Below, one piece after another: positions 10,060 to 19,014 of a DNA stretch of 51,165 bases. Below the pieces are notes generated by a model. The model was not told where the DNA came from and searched no databases. It was given only the letters and a program-made list of their open reading frames with translations. Positions within the stretch are counted from its first letter, which is position 1, and each line of letters opens with the position of its first letter. This stretch comes from Chara braunii (Eukaryota; Streptophyta; Charophyceae; Charales; Characeae), in NCBI GenBank assembly GCA_003427395.1, contig BFEA01000818.1, positions 462,798 to 513,962 on the forward strand. The letters run 5' to 3'. Both the position numbers and the translations under genes were made by a program.

Positions 10060-11410
10060 AAGGACGGATGACCCTAATTGCCGAATCTGTTCTTTTGCGC
10101 CCCAACGAAGCGAGCAGGTCCCAACCAGGCTGGTTCATCCAAAGCACGGCCCATTACTACCCACTGCTCAGGTCTGTGAAGTCCCCTACTTGGGGACCAA
10201 TCCTTAACGCCTGGGCCAAGATCCTACCCTCCACCATCATACCCCCATCTTCCCTCTCTGAAATCCTTTCCTCCAGTTTGTTCGAAAACCTGGCTGTCCT
10301 GGATGCATCAGGCCACACCTTCTCAGTAGCCAACTCCCTGGGCAACTTTGCCAGGAAATGGCTCCAGAAAGGGGTGTGGAAGGTATCTCACCTATGGGAT
10401 AGTCAGTCAGCAACATGGCACACAGAAGAGCATCTCCGCTGGAAACTGAGAGGGCGACACAATGTGGGTCAGCATCGGCTGGACTTGATAGCAGCAATCC
10501 CAAGGGAATGGACGGTGACCCTAGCAGCAGGGACATCGGAGGTTCTTCAGCGTTCGTGGTGGCGGGACCCTGCCTCCCCGGAGCGCTTTTATCAAGTACT
10601 AAAGAAGGGCCACATCGGGGCATCAGAGTCGCAACATGGGGATATTCAGAGGCGACCCTCCGCCGCATCGATCCCCCAACCCAGGACATAGACCTTACAC
10701 ACTGCTCTGAAGTCAAGGTTAAGACAGTAATTAGCAAGAACGGCACTTCCAGTCTCAAACCAGCAAGAGAAGGGCCCCCCTTCAATAGCTGGAAGGTTGA
10801 CGAAACGAGACTGGGCTGGAACATCACGGCAGATTCCTCTGCGGTATCAACAGTCTTATTTCCAGACTACTCTTCACAGGTGGGTTACAAACTGCAATCC
10901 AAGGCTTCAGAGTATGGGATTCATGGAACAGACAATCGAGGAATCTTAACGTAAGGGCCCCAGGGCTTAACTGGGTCCTTTTTTCATTTATGAGATATTG
11001 GAGACTCTAGAAGTCAAGCTGGCGGGTCCACAGTGGCTCCACCTGCACAACAGTGTACCTACAGCAGCATGGTGCGCGGAAAGAGGAATGGAAATACTAA
11101 CAGCATGTGATGTCTGCCCACACCAGTCCCTGGAGGACTCTTGTCACTTGTGGTGGGAATGTGTGGTAGCCAGAGGATTCTGGGACTGGGTGAGTAGGCT
11201 ATGGTGGGCAACTTATAAGGACTGTTCATACTGGACAAAGTCACTGGTTCTATTCGGGGATCAGTCTAATTCTTCCAGAGGCAAAATTGCTAACAAATGT
11301 AGGATCGTTGGCTTCTGGGTCTTATGGGTAGCCCGCAGAGACCGGAGATTTAACAGCTCTTACTGGGCAGTTTCTTGCCTTCGTAACTATTTCAAGAACA
11401 CAGTTAGAAC
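10060..11410 (+). pseudogene. L1-like LINE 3' part (LINE 2)
   Basis: The frame 9957-10691 and then 10998-11410 encode a Trp-rich sequence (His-Leu-Trp-Asp; Trp-Trp-Arg-Asp) typical of the post-RT region of plant L1 ORF2. A zinc-binding-like Cys-x2-Cys...His-Leu-Trp-Trp-Glu-Cys motif lies at about 11105-11165. RT and endonuclease are absent, so it is a 5'-truncated or rearranged copy with frameshifts between about 10690 and 10998. A SINE lies immediately after it, in the opposite orientation. Confidence 0.7.
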
Positions 11411-11411
11411 C

Positions 11412-11558
11412 TTTTTTTTTTTTTTTTTTTTTTTTAAACACTGTCCGGGTGGATGCTCGAAGTGCTGATAAGAGCAGACACCCCTAGCACCTCCCGGGAG
11501 GCTCCATCTATTGGTGGGGAGCAGCACCTGCTGGAAAGCGGGTCCAGCGTCCCACAGA
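11412..11558 (-). mobile_element. SINE-family copy
   Basis: The T run 11412-11435 marks the A tail of a minus-strand insertion. After it come the family segment gctgataagagcagacac (about 11464) and the hairpin core (about 11505-11553). It abuts the LINE 2 remnant. No clear target duplication was found. Confidence 0.7.
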
Positions 11559-11559
11559 T

Positions 11560-12241
11560 ACAACATTGCAGTATAATGAATGTTTGGGCATTTGGCCATA
11601 CAGTTGTTACTCTGGAGCTTCCTCGTATCCCTTCGGGCTGCAGGATTTAACCCATTCCCGTTATATAGCTCTTACTTACTAGTGGCCAAGTCCCCCCCCG
11701 GGAAGCCACCTTTCCGATCTCTCAACTTTAATTATAACTGCTCTCCCCCTGCTTCCGACGATGGACCACTATCCCAGGTGTCTGCAGCCCCCCAAATGTA
11801 CTAGTTGTGAAAATGGTTGTGATATGTATTCAATTGGAGAGGTATCCACAGACCACAGCTTCAACCTCTTCCCTTGTCTTTGCCATGTTGTCAGNGTCCA
11901 GTCTTTTGTCCTTTTGTCCACATCGCCAGAGAATCGACCCCTGAATGCTCTTGAAAGGAAGATCCTCTTTGGTTTGTCTTTGGATTATACCCAGGGTGGC
12001 GGAGGCCGTGGCTACCCATTGTGGAATGCAGCTCTCCCCTCCCCCGGGTGTCCTTATAGCAGAAACCCCTGTTCAACCTTTGTGAGCTGGCATTGTCTCT
12101 CTCTGATGGTTCCGCATCTTGTGTGTCTGTCGATGCCGCTTTTGTCGTTTGCAGTCACTCCACTTCTTGGTCCTCCTCGCTTGAGAGTGTTAGAGAAAAG
12201 GGGACGAGATGGGGGAAAAGGCTGGGGGTGTAGAGCAATGT
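11560..12241. other. No recognisable feature
   Basis: One ambiguous base (11895). ORFs crossing it run into the G homopolymer and show no recognisable domain. Confidence 0.4.

Positions 12242-12301
<60 letters not shown>
12242..12301. repeat. 60-base G homopolymer
   Basis: Uninterrupted G run. It creates poly-Gly and poly-Pro pseudo-ORFs. It may be genomic (strong G-quadruplex potential) or an assembly artefact. Confidence 0.95.
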
Positions 12302-12302
<1 letters not shown>

Positions 12303-12430
12303 GAGGTGCGCGAGAAGGCAACGGAGCGTGGCACCAGGGCCTTATTGTGTCACCAGTACGAAGGTTGTAAGAAGGGGACTTGGAAGCAGTGGAAGCTATG
12401 TGCCCGCCTTCTTTTGCTTCTCTTCTAGAC

Positions 12431-12847
12431 ATGGCAAATTGTACTTCGCAGCTCGTGAACAAATCTCACCATACACTTAGAGTGACTAGTCCCATGGGTT
12501 TTACGGTCAAGTTCTCAGAAGAGGGAGACACTTCAATCAACTCAATAAACATCTCATGTGAGGCATTACATGTGACTCAGACAAAAAACAACAACAAATG
12601 TCACATGGAAAACATTATATATGCCAAGTTTGCAAGTGAAAATCCGGTCAGAGGGAGAGAGTTTTTGGGATGGATCTATGATGAAATTCGCAGAGCGAAA
12701 GAGTATGGGGTGAGAATGACTGATGAATTCTCGAAAAACTTGATGACGATGGGACTTGATAAAAGAAGTGTACAGCAAAATGTCTCAGCAATAAACAGAC
12801 AACATTTTTGCACATCTAGGAAAAATTATGTGCTGAGCGACTTGTGA
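12431..12847 (+). CDS. Hypothetical protein or internal exon
   Basis: An open stretch of 138 codons from ATG 12431 has ordinary, non-repetitive composition and no resemblance to the transposon proteins nearby. A good splice-acceptor-like sequence (pyrimidine run ending cttctag at 12428) lies directly before it. A donor-like gtgagt overlaps the stop at 12846, so it could be a 417-bp internal exon rather than a whole gene. The last codons, however, fall in a non-coding repeat that recurs at about 13105-13290, which argues that the true end was replaced. No family recognised. The frame is also open upstream to 12380, but the bases before 12428 look intronic. Confidence 0.4.
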   Translation: MANCTSQLVNKSHHTLRVTSPMGFTVKFSEEGDTSINSINISCEALHVTQTKNNNKCHMENIIYAKFASENPVRGREFLGWIYDEIRRAKEYGVRMTDEFSKNLMTMGLDKRSVQQNVSAINRQHFCTSRKNYVLSDL

Positions 12848-13290
12848 GTGAAAGGCTCTCTTTCCATTTGGACTCCCTTGAATTCTCTGTGGAAGAGGCC
12901 TCAAAGCGGGTGGAAGACGGGACGAGACAATACATCAACGGTCGAAACCCTCTTTTGCTGTAAGCAACTCTCTCTCACTCACAGTGGAGTAACCGTTGTA
13001 TCTCCCCACTGATCCCTGCACCAGTCAGTGTAGCGAAATTTGGGGCAACTTTCAGTCCAGATGCAACCATGATAATGACCGGGTGTTCTATTCAGGTGAT
13101 TGAAGACCGTAGAAAAACGTGCTGTGCCACTTGCAAGCGAAAGGCTCTCTTTTTGCTTTTGGGCTCCTTGAATTCTCTTTGGAAGAGGCCGTAAGAGGAG
13201 TGAAAGAGGTGGAAGGCAAGACGAGACACAAGGCCAGCGCAAACCCTCTTTTGCTGCAAAAAAAAAAAAAAACTCTGTTTCACTAAGTCT
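12820..13290. repeat. Direct repeat pair, about 150 bp each
   Basis: Units at about 12820-12985 and 13105-13290 share gaaaggctctcttt, ttgaattctct.tggaagaggcc, gacgagaca and aaaccctcttttgctg. The second ends in an A run (13258-13272), as a retroposed element would. Between them lies one copy of the inverted-repeat end described at 1375-1584. Confidence 0.65.
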
Positions 13291-13395
13291 ACTCACGATA
13301 TCAGTGTGTCTATCCATACCTCCGGATTTATTTATTTATTTTCCCCGTTTTGTTAAATTTGAGCACATTCATGGCTCGATTACAATGCCCATCAG

Positions 13396-13671
13396 TTTTT
13401 TTTTTTTTTTTTTTGAAAAAACAGACCCACCAGTGCTAGCAATGCTGTTTAGCGCAGACATTGCTAGCACCTGGGGAGAGGCTCCATCTATTGGTGGGGA
13501 GCATCACCTGCTGGAAAACGGGTCCCGCGTCCCATACAGAAATTGATACAGAATGATGCAGAATGATACATAGAAAAAACTGGATGGTGTCTAGAGGATT
13601 CCTGCCAGCATTGATTAGTCTGGGAACCAGAGGATTGACTGAGCAGGTGTGAGCCTATCCCAAAACATGGA
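13396..13671 (-). mobile_element. Complete SINE with 14-bp target duplication
   Basis: The 14-bp word acaatgcccatcag lies at 13382-13395 and again at 13672-13685, directly flanking the element. On the minus strand the element runs from 13671 to a poly(A) tail (T run at 13396-13414). It contains the 5' segment cctgctcagtcaatcctctg, then an atcaatgctgg segment, the hairpin core (13487-13533) and an inverted gctagca pair near the tail. About 276 bp. It is the best-delimited reference copy of the family. Confidence 0.85.
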
Positions 13672-13685
13672 ACAATGCCCATCAG

Positions 13686-14420
13686 GGTTGAGACCCTCAA
13701 TTTCACGATACGTCAAGACTCGAGAGGCTTAAACTCTCAATATACGTGTCATTGCAGAAGCTCAATAACCAAAAATCATGACATAAAATCTACAAATACG
13801 ACTTCCATAATGATCTCGAATTACCTGGGGCCGGTCACCTGTGAATTATCATATATCTCAAGACTGCTGCCCTTGGAAAAAAAAGAAAAAAAAGAAGGTT
13901 GAGCAATCAGCGAAGGATACTACGTAGATTGTACTACTATGCGGAATGATCCATCAACCATTGCCTTCACTCTCCCTAACACCAGTTTGTACTCCCTTCT
14001 GCCTCACCTATCAGAGGGGTTAGACCCCATGAAAAAAGTGGTGCTTTCCATTGGACATGATTGGATATGGTATGTGATGTCCTCAGCTGAGACATAATGA
14101 AGCCTTATTGGAGGTTATGGTGTGTCGGTCATCCATTGTTGAAGAAGGCTGATTCAATGACGAACCACTGCCTCTGGCGAAAAGATGCGGCTCAAGGCTT
14201 TCCCCTTTTTGTTCGCTTGCAACAGTGCATCCAAATGCTGGGGAACGGTCCACTTCTTTTTCCTTCTTTTTTTTGGCTTTCTCTGTTGGCTGGACTTTAG
14301 GGCAGTTGAGTAATGTAAAGAACATAAGATCTTGCAGCATGCGTCCCTCCATCCAGCGTTTGAAGTCCTCGGTGATCCAAAACTCGTCACTGTAGTCGTA
14401 GCCAGCCTTGTCTTTTTCTC
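13686..14420. other. No recognisable feature
   Basis: No coding sequence or named repeat is seen. Small A/T runs only. Confidence 0.4.
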
Positions 14421-14423
14421 TCT

Positions 14424-14474
<51 letters not shown>

Positions 14475-14503
14475 GTCTGTCTGTCTGTCTGTCTGCCCGT
14501 CTG
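14424..14503. repeat. (CTTT)n-(CTGT)n compound microsatellite
   Basis: About 12 CTTT units run directly into CTGT units. A second (CTTT)n tract is at 14743-14780, so the MITE between them is bracketed by the same microsatellite. Confidence 0.95.
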
Positions 14504-14522
14504 TCTTGGGGAAACTATGCGG

Positions 14523-14728
14523 GAGTCTCAAAAATGAGTTATAATTGCACTATGGGCCAAGATACAGTTTCGAACTGCAGTTTGGGCAATGTATACAACC
14601 TAGCTTTCTGGCCAGGTTGCAATTTCGGCAATGTATACAGCCTAGCTTTCTGGCCAGGTAGTGTGCCCGAAGTGCAATTGCAAACTGTATCTTGCCTCAT
14701 AGTGCAATTATAGCTCGTTTTGTGACTC
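14523..14728. mobile_element. Foldback MITE with about 55-bp terminal inverted repeats
   Basis: The left arm (14523-14577) and right arm (14674-14728) are inverted copies: each contains ataattgcactatg, then caagatacagttt. The centre holds two tandem copies of a segment with caatgtataca and tagctttctggccagg. Total 206 bp. No transposase is encoded, so it would depend on another element. A target duplication is not evident. Confidence 0.8.
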
Positions 14729-14744
14729 TACTGAAGTTACCCCT

Positions 14745-14780
<36 letters not shown>

Positions 14781-14964
14781 GAAACAAATGCCCCTTTCGA
14801 AACTCGTTTGTGACATAGTGCCGATGATAGCGGAACTTGCCCCTTCTTTCTTTCTTTCGTTCGCTCTTTTTTTTTGTGTGGGGTGAGAGGAGGGGTAAAG
14901 ACTGAAACTTTAGATACAGAGGCCAGTAATTTTCAATGAACAACCTAGATGCGACTGGGTCCAT

Positions 14965-15008
14965 ACCCAGCTTGTGCTCGTGGTGGAAACCAGGTCCAGC
15001 GTCCTAAC
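14965..15008 (-). repeat. Diverged SINE hairpin core
   Basis: The stretch ggtggaaaccaggtccagcg matches the second half of the family core. No tail is recognisable. Confidence 0.35.
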
Positions 15009-15042
15009 TTCGTCCAACCAACCCTTGTTTTTCCTGTCAGCA

Positions 15043-16536
15043 TCACCCGTGTCGCCTGTTATAGTGAGGATTCTCACTATGGGTGTGATCGTTGTCAAAG
15101 TCCATATCATCGCAATGCATCATGGATGTGAACTTGCCATAAGTGCCCTGTTCCTTGCATAGACGGGCTCTGCACTCCTCATAGCCACTCTCCCTGTCAT
15201 CCATCTGAGCCTCGTTAAAAAAATTGTCCTTGTTATCTCCCCTCTTATTCTCCTCGTTTTCTCCCTCTCCATTATCTTCAGTCTTATAACCGTCTTCCTT
15301 GCGTTCCTTTTTGCCTCCCTTTGAGTCTTCTTTTTTGTCTTCCTTTTCGTATTCTCCATTGCCATTCATCTCTTTGCCCTCATCGTCCTTCTTGTTGTCC
15401 TCTTCATTCTTGTATTTCTCGTTGTCCTGCATGCCACTCTTCTTATCTGCCTTCTCGTCTTCTGTCTTGTGCTTGTGTTCCTTCTCGTCTGCCTTCTTGT
15501 GTTCCTTCTTGTCTTCCTTCTTGTACGTCTTCTCGTTTTCCTTATTGCCTTCCTTCTTGTATGTCTTCTTGTCATCCTTTTCATCTTCCCTCTTGTCATA
15601 CATCTTCGTGTTATCTTCCTTGTCATATTTCATCGTTTGGTAATCTCCCTTCTCGTCTTCCTTCTCACCATCCTTCTCGTCTTCCATATTGTATTCCTTC
15701 TTGTATGTCTTCTCGTCTTCCTTATTGCCTTCCTTCTTGTATGTCTTCTTGTCATCCTTTTTGTCTTCCTTCTTGTCAAACATCTTCATGTTATCTTCCT
15801 TGTCATATTTCATCGTTTTGTACTCTGCCTTCTCGTCTTCCTTCTCAGCCTCCTTCTTGCCTTCCTTCTTGTCTTCCTTCTTGTATTCTCCCTTCTTGAC
15901 CTCCTTGTACTCCTCTTTCCTTCCGTCCTTCTCATCATATTTATTTTTCTTATGTACCTCCTTTTCGTATTCGTTGTTGTACTCTCCCATCTTGTAGTCG
16001 ACCTTGTTTCCCTTCCTCTCTTCCTTCGTATATTCTCCCTTCTCGTATTTCTTCCCATCTTCCTTGTTGTCGTTCTTCCTGTAGTCTCCCTTCTCGTATT
16101 TCTTCTCATCTTCCTTGTCGTCATCCTTCCTGTATTCTCCATCCTTGTGTTCCTTCTCACCTTCCTTCGCATTTTCCCCTTTGTACTCCTCCTTCTCGTA
16201 TCCCTTCCCTTGATCCTTTTCATCATCCTTCTTCTCCCCTCCATACGATTCCTTCTTGTATTCTCCGCGCTTGCCGTACTCCTTGTCTTCCTTACTGTAG
16301 TCTCCTCCCTTGTCGTCGTACTTGTCCTTGAGGTCTACATGTGCAAGCACCCTTGTGGCCTTGTCCAGCTTCATTTCAAACTCCTTCAAGTTACTTGTCC
16401 TGTCTCTCTCAATGCGGGTGGCAGGGATGGCCATGGAAGTTCGTATTGTGGCTAGAAGGAAAAGGAACACCACACAGCCAGTGGCCAGGTGCAGCCACCT
16501 GGATTGACCAGGAGCTCTTGCTGAAATAGACTTCAT
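15043..16536 (-). CDS. Secreted Lys/Glu-rich repeat protein, copy 2
   Basis: Complete ORF of 497 residues. Residues 1-15 are basic, about 16-36 are hydrophobic and end in Ser-Met-Ala, a clear signal peptide with likely cleavage before Ile-Pro-Ala-Thr. Residues about 70-430 are almost wholly Lys, Glu, Asp, Gly and Tyr in imperfect repeats (Tyr-Lys-Lys-Glu, Asp-Glu-Lys-x-Tyr, Lys-Lys-Glu-Asp). Two long internal repeat copies each contain an Asp-Tyr-Asp-Lys-Glu-Asp-Asn-like segment. The C-terminus differs: about 60 residues with three Cys and many Asp/His (around 15060-15180). The frame extends 18 codons upstream to 16590, but that Met is GTG in copy 1, so 16536 is preferred. Expected to be secreted or in the cell wall and disordered. 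Function unknown; ion or mineral binding by the charged repeats is speculation. Confidence 0.75.
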   Translation of the reverse strand: MKSISARAPGQSRWLHLATGCVVFLFLLATIRTSMAIPATRIERDRTSNLKEFEMKLDKATRVLAHVDLKDKYDDKGGDYSKEDKEYGKRGEYKKESYGGEKKDDEKDQGKGYEKEEYKGENAKEGEKEHKDGEYRKDDDKEDEKKYEKGDYRKNDNKEDGKKYEKGEYTKEERKGNKVDYKMGEYNNEYEKEVHKKNKYDEKDGRKEEYKEVKKGEYKKEDKKEGKKEAEKEDEKAEYKTMKYDKEDNMKMFDKKEDKKDDKKTYKKEGNKEDEKTYKKEYNMEDEKDGEKEDEKGDYQTMKYDKEDNTKMYDKREDEKDDKKTYKKEGNKENEKTYKKEDKKEHKKADEKEHKHKTEDEKADKKSGMQDNEKYKNEEDNKKDDEGKEMNGNGEYEKEDKKEDSKGGKKERKEDGYKTEDNGEGENEENKRGDNKDNFFNEAQMDDRESGYEECRARLCKEQGTYGKFTSMMHCDDMDFDNDHTHSENPHYNRRHG

Positions 16537-16820
16537 GGTGTCAGGCAAGTGATAGCCCAACTGCTGCTGAGGGTTCGCCGACTGTTGCACAGAGGTCTTG
16601 GAGCTATGTCGACACAGTCGCAGCGATCCCGATGGACTTCTTCTTCACACCCACTGCACCATACTACCTAGCGCAGAAGCAGTGCTAGGGAAAGTTACGT
16701 CCAACAAGGTGGCGGCTGTCTGTCAGTTCTCTGGCTCTCAGCCAGTGCCTGCCTGTTAGTTCTCTCATAGGTCTGCCTGTGCATCCTGCACAGGTTCTGC
16801 TGGGTGGGGACTCCACACTC

Positions 16821-16833
16821 TGCACATATATAC
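16821..16833 (-). promoter_or_regulatory. Probable TATA box of copy 2
   Basis: Minus strand gtatatatgtgca, about 290 bp upstream of the ATG, at the position equivalent to the TATA box of copy 1. Confidence 0.45.
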
Positions 16834-16872
16834 TGCCGCAGATTGAATCAAGCTCATAACTGACATACAATC

Positions 16873-17032
16873 TTTATTAGTTTTCTTGAGTTTGTTTCTT
16901 GACAAACAGACAGGCAGGCTTGGCTTGGGGCCATCACTTATGAAGTTTAGGCTTTATTACTTTTCTTGAGTTTGTTTCTTGACAAACAGACAGGAAGGCT
17001 TGGCTTGGGGCCATCACTTATGAAGTTTAGGT
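16873..17032. repeat. 80-bp tandem duplication
   Basis: The words ttttcttgagtttgtttctt at 16881 and 16961 start near-identical 80-bp units. Copy 1 of the flank has only one unit (around 1160-1220). Confidence 0.9.
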
Positions 17033-17664
17033 GCGTTTTCAGAAGTGTACCTATATCCTGATCGCCTTCTGTCTGTCTCTGTCTCTCTCTATATCGGAGT
17101 GACATCATTGGCGGTGGACCGGTGGTATAATGCTTCAATTCCATGCACACAGTCTGTACTCAGGGAAAGCCCGTAACAATTCACCCACAATTTGCAAGTC
17201 AATGGCATACTATTGACTTGTTCTGCGAGAGGGATGGAGAAATCTGTTTTGAAAGAAGAGAAAAGGTGCAACTTTTAGGGTGGCATATCTCCTCCATACC
17301 AGTTCATAGTGCACGCTGTAATTACTAATTTTACTATTCTCTAAATTTTATCCTCCATGCTAATCCTTGAAAGTTAAGGCCCCATTTTCCAGCCATTCTT
17401 TTTTCTATGACGGGTCAGTGCTTGTCCCAGTCAGGCAGGATGTGCCGGTCCGCTGGTTGGCCAAAATTGCAGCGAGGCTAAACCAGACGTGCGCACATTG
17501 CGTTTTGCATGGATGTTTTGGCTGTGAACCGGCAGGCTGGTGCATCCCACCGGACGCAGCGTGAGAATGGCCAAACTGTAGAACAATGGATGGGAAAGAG
17601 ACTGGTGGCTTAATAGAACATTTAGGGGGGATAGAAGGCAGTGCAAGGCACCCTTGAATGTTGG

Positions 17665-17745
17665 ATACGAGCAAGCAGTTGGTTAGGCACCCAAGTGGCA
17701 TCAGGAGGTCGTGGGTGCAGTCCCCACTGCCCGCCTGGGCACGCT
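17665..17745 (+). repeat. tRNA-derived sequence (SINE head or tRNA pseudogene)
   Basis: A D-arm-like agcagttggttaggca (box A) is followed about 30 bp later by a T-arm-like gtgggtgcagtccccac, which forms a perfect 5-bp stem with a 7-base loop. The acceptor stem cannot be closed, so it is not a functional tRNA gene. Downstream DNA to about 17820 may be the SINE body. Confidence 0.5.
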
Positions 17746-17872
17746 TAGTGCCAACCAACTGAGATACTTGGGTTGCTTCCCCCGGTCATTATTGGTAGGG
17801 TCTTTGGCCATCACAGGTGTGTGTGGGGGGGGGAGGGTATGTGTGGTATGTGTAAGAGTGCTGCATGTAGAC

Positions 17873-17910
17873 CTGTCTCTTATACACATCTAGATGTGTA
17901 TAAGAGACAG
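17873..17910. other. Illumina Nextera mate-pair junction adapter (artefact)
   Basis: The 38 bases are two 19-bp Tn5 mosaic ends head to head: ctgtctcttatacacatct followed by its exact reverse complement. This is the circularisation junction of Nextera mate-pair libraries and is not biological sequence. The flanks on both sides resemble each other (G-run, then a gtgctg...tagac word), which suggests that a gap between two repeat copies was closed with an untrimmed read. Confidence 0.95.
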
Positions 17911-18283
17911 GTGGGGGGGGTCTGTGAGGTGCGTGAGTGCTGGCCATAGACACTGCTGTTCCTCGATGGGGACCGGGGAAGTAGATGGGAGGCACAGCTA
18001 CTGGCAAAATGTTCAGTCTTTGAATTACCCGGCCTCCCCCACCGGCGGCAGCCCCACTGTACTCCCTGACCATCGCCCCTCGGCGGGGGGGCAACATGCA
18101 TCCCCTTGATTGTGAGAGGGCGCTATGCTTGCAGCGCTCCCCTGTATAGGCTTAGGAGTAGTGGTAGGTAGGTAGTGAGAGGTGAAATTGAGAGAAGAAT
18201 ATAGGTTAGCTTTAAAAAAAAAGAGAGAACGTTGGAAACGTAATATCTGACTTTTTCTTTTTTTTTGAAATAATGTTAGAAAG

Positions 18284-18905
18284 CGATTGAACCACCAGTA
18301 CCTGCCGCTTGGGGCGGCCGTTAACACGAAAGCCGAATTGGCCTCCGGTTCAAATTGATTCGAGGCCGGGGGTACGAAAAAAGCAGTAGGTACTGGTGGT
18401 TTTAAAAAATGTCTGACTCGCCAGGTTTGCCTCCCCAGACGGACGACGGCAGGTGGTTAAGGGGTGGTTTTCCTGGCCAAACCGGGCGGGCCAGAAAGAA
18501 TCCAGGGTTTTCTTTTCCGCTCTGGGATGCACAGGCTCAACTTGTCCGAAACATGCAGCTTTAAATTTTGTTAGGGATAACTTCAGTAGAGTCACAAAAG
18601 CGAGTTATCTTTCTGGGGGGAGGTGGGGGGAAAAGCATGTCAGTTTTGAGGAGTCGGAAACAAAACCCGAAAGCAGGCTGTGTCTGGACTGATAGATAAC
18701 TTCTCGGGTGTCCAGACCCTGAAAATGACTTTGGGCAGCCCTGCTGGCCCACCCTTATTTCTCACCTGTTGTGCTGCACCACCCTGGGTGACTAACTGGG
18801 CCTGGTCGGGCTGTGCCTGCATGGGCATCGTAACATGGAATCCTAAGGCTCCAATCTATTCGTGGGGAGCAGCACGCGCTGCGAACCGGGCCCAGCATCC
18901 CTTAT
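18284..18905. repeat. Dispersed repeat block, copy 2, ending in a SINE core
   Basis: Homologous in pieces to 1985-3013. An inverted pair of the word accaccagtacctgc lies at 18291 and 18376. The final part (18849-18902) is the SINE core in minus orientation with some substitutions. No protein is evident. Confidence 0.45.
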
Positions 18906-18991
18906 AAGAATACATGAGATTTAAATGAACATTTGATGATGCCACACCCGACCCTGCTGCAGGATAGGTATGAAACGAGAGGATAGGATAT

Positions 18992-19014
18992 GGGACACTG
19001 GACCCGGAGTCCAG
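18992..19014 (+). repeat. Isolated SINE hairpin core remnant
   Basis: The word gggacactggacccggagtc followed by cag matches the start of the core in plus orientation and keeps its ctgga/tccag stem. Confidence 0.35.

Larger units (their letters stand above)
16537..17340. repeat. Segmental duplication, upstream flank of copy 2
   Basis: Matches 844-1660 in order, including the leader, TATA region, caccatcact-like block, ctgt/ctct tract and the block at 17250-17290. It shows that the gene was duplicated together with its upstream region. Confidence 0.75.

Noticed and set aside
12190-12480. Poly-Gly and poly-Pro proteins
   Set aside because: Products of the 60-base G run.
15299-16455. Long hydrophobic plus-strand ORFs (Leu/Val-rich) opposite copy 2
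   Set aside because: They arise because Lys/Glu/Asp codons read backwards give Leu, Phe, Val and Ser; no other support.
17665-17745. Functional tRNA gene
   Set aside because: The T arm pairs, but no acceptor stem and no proper anticodon arm can be formed.
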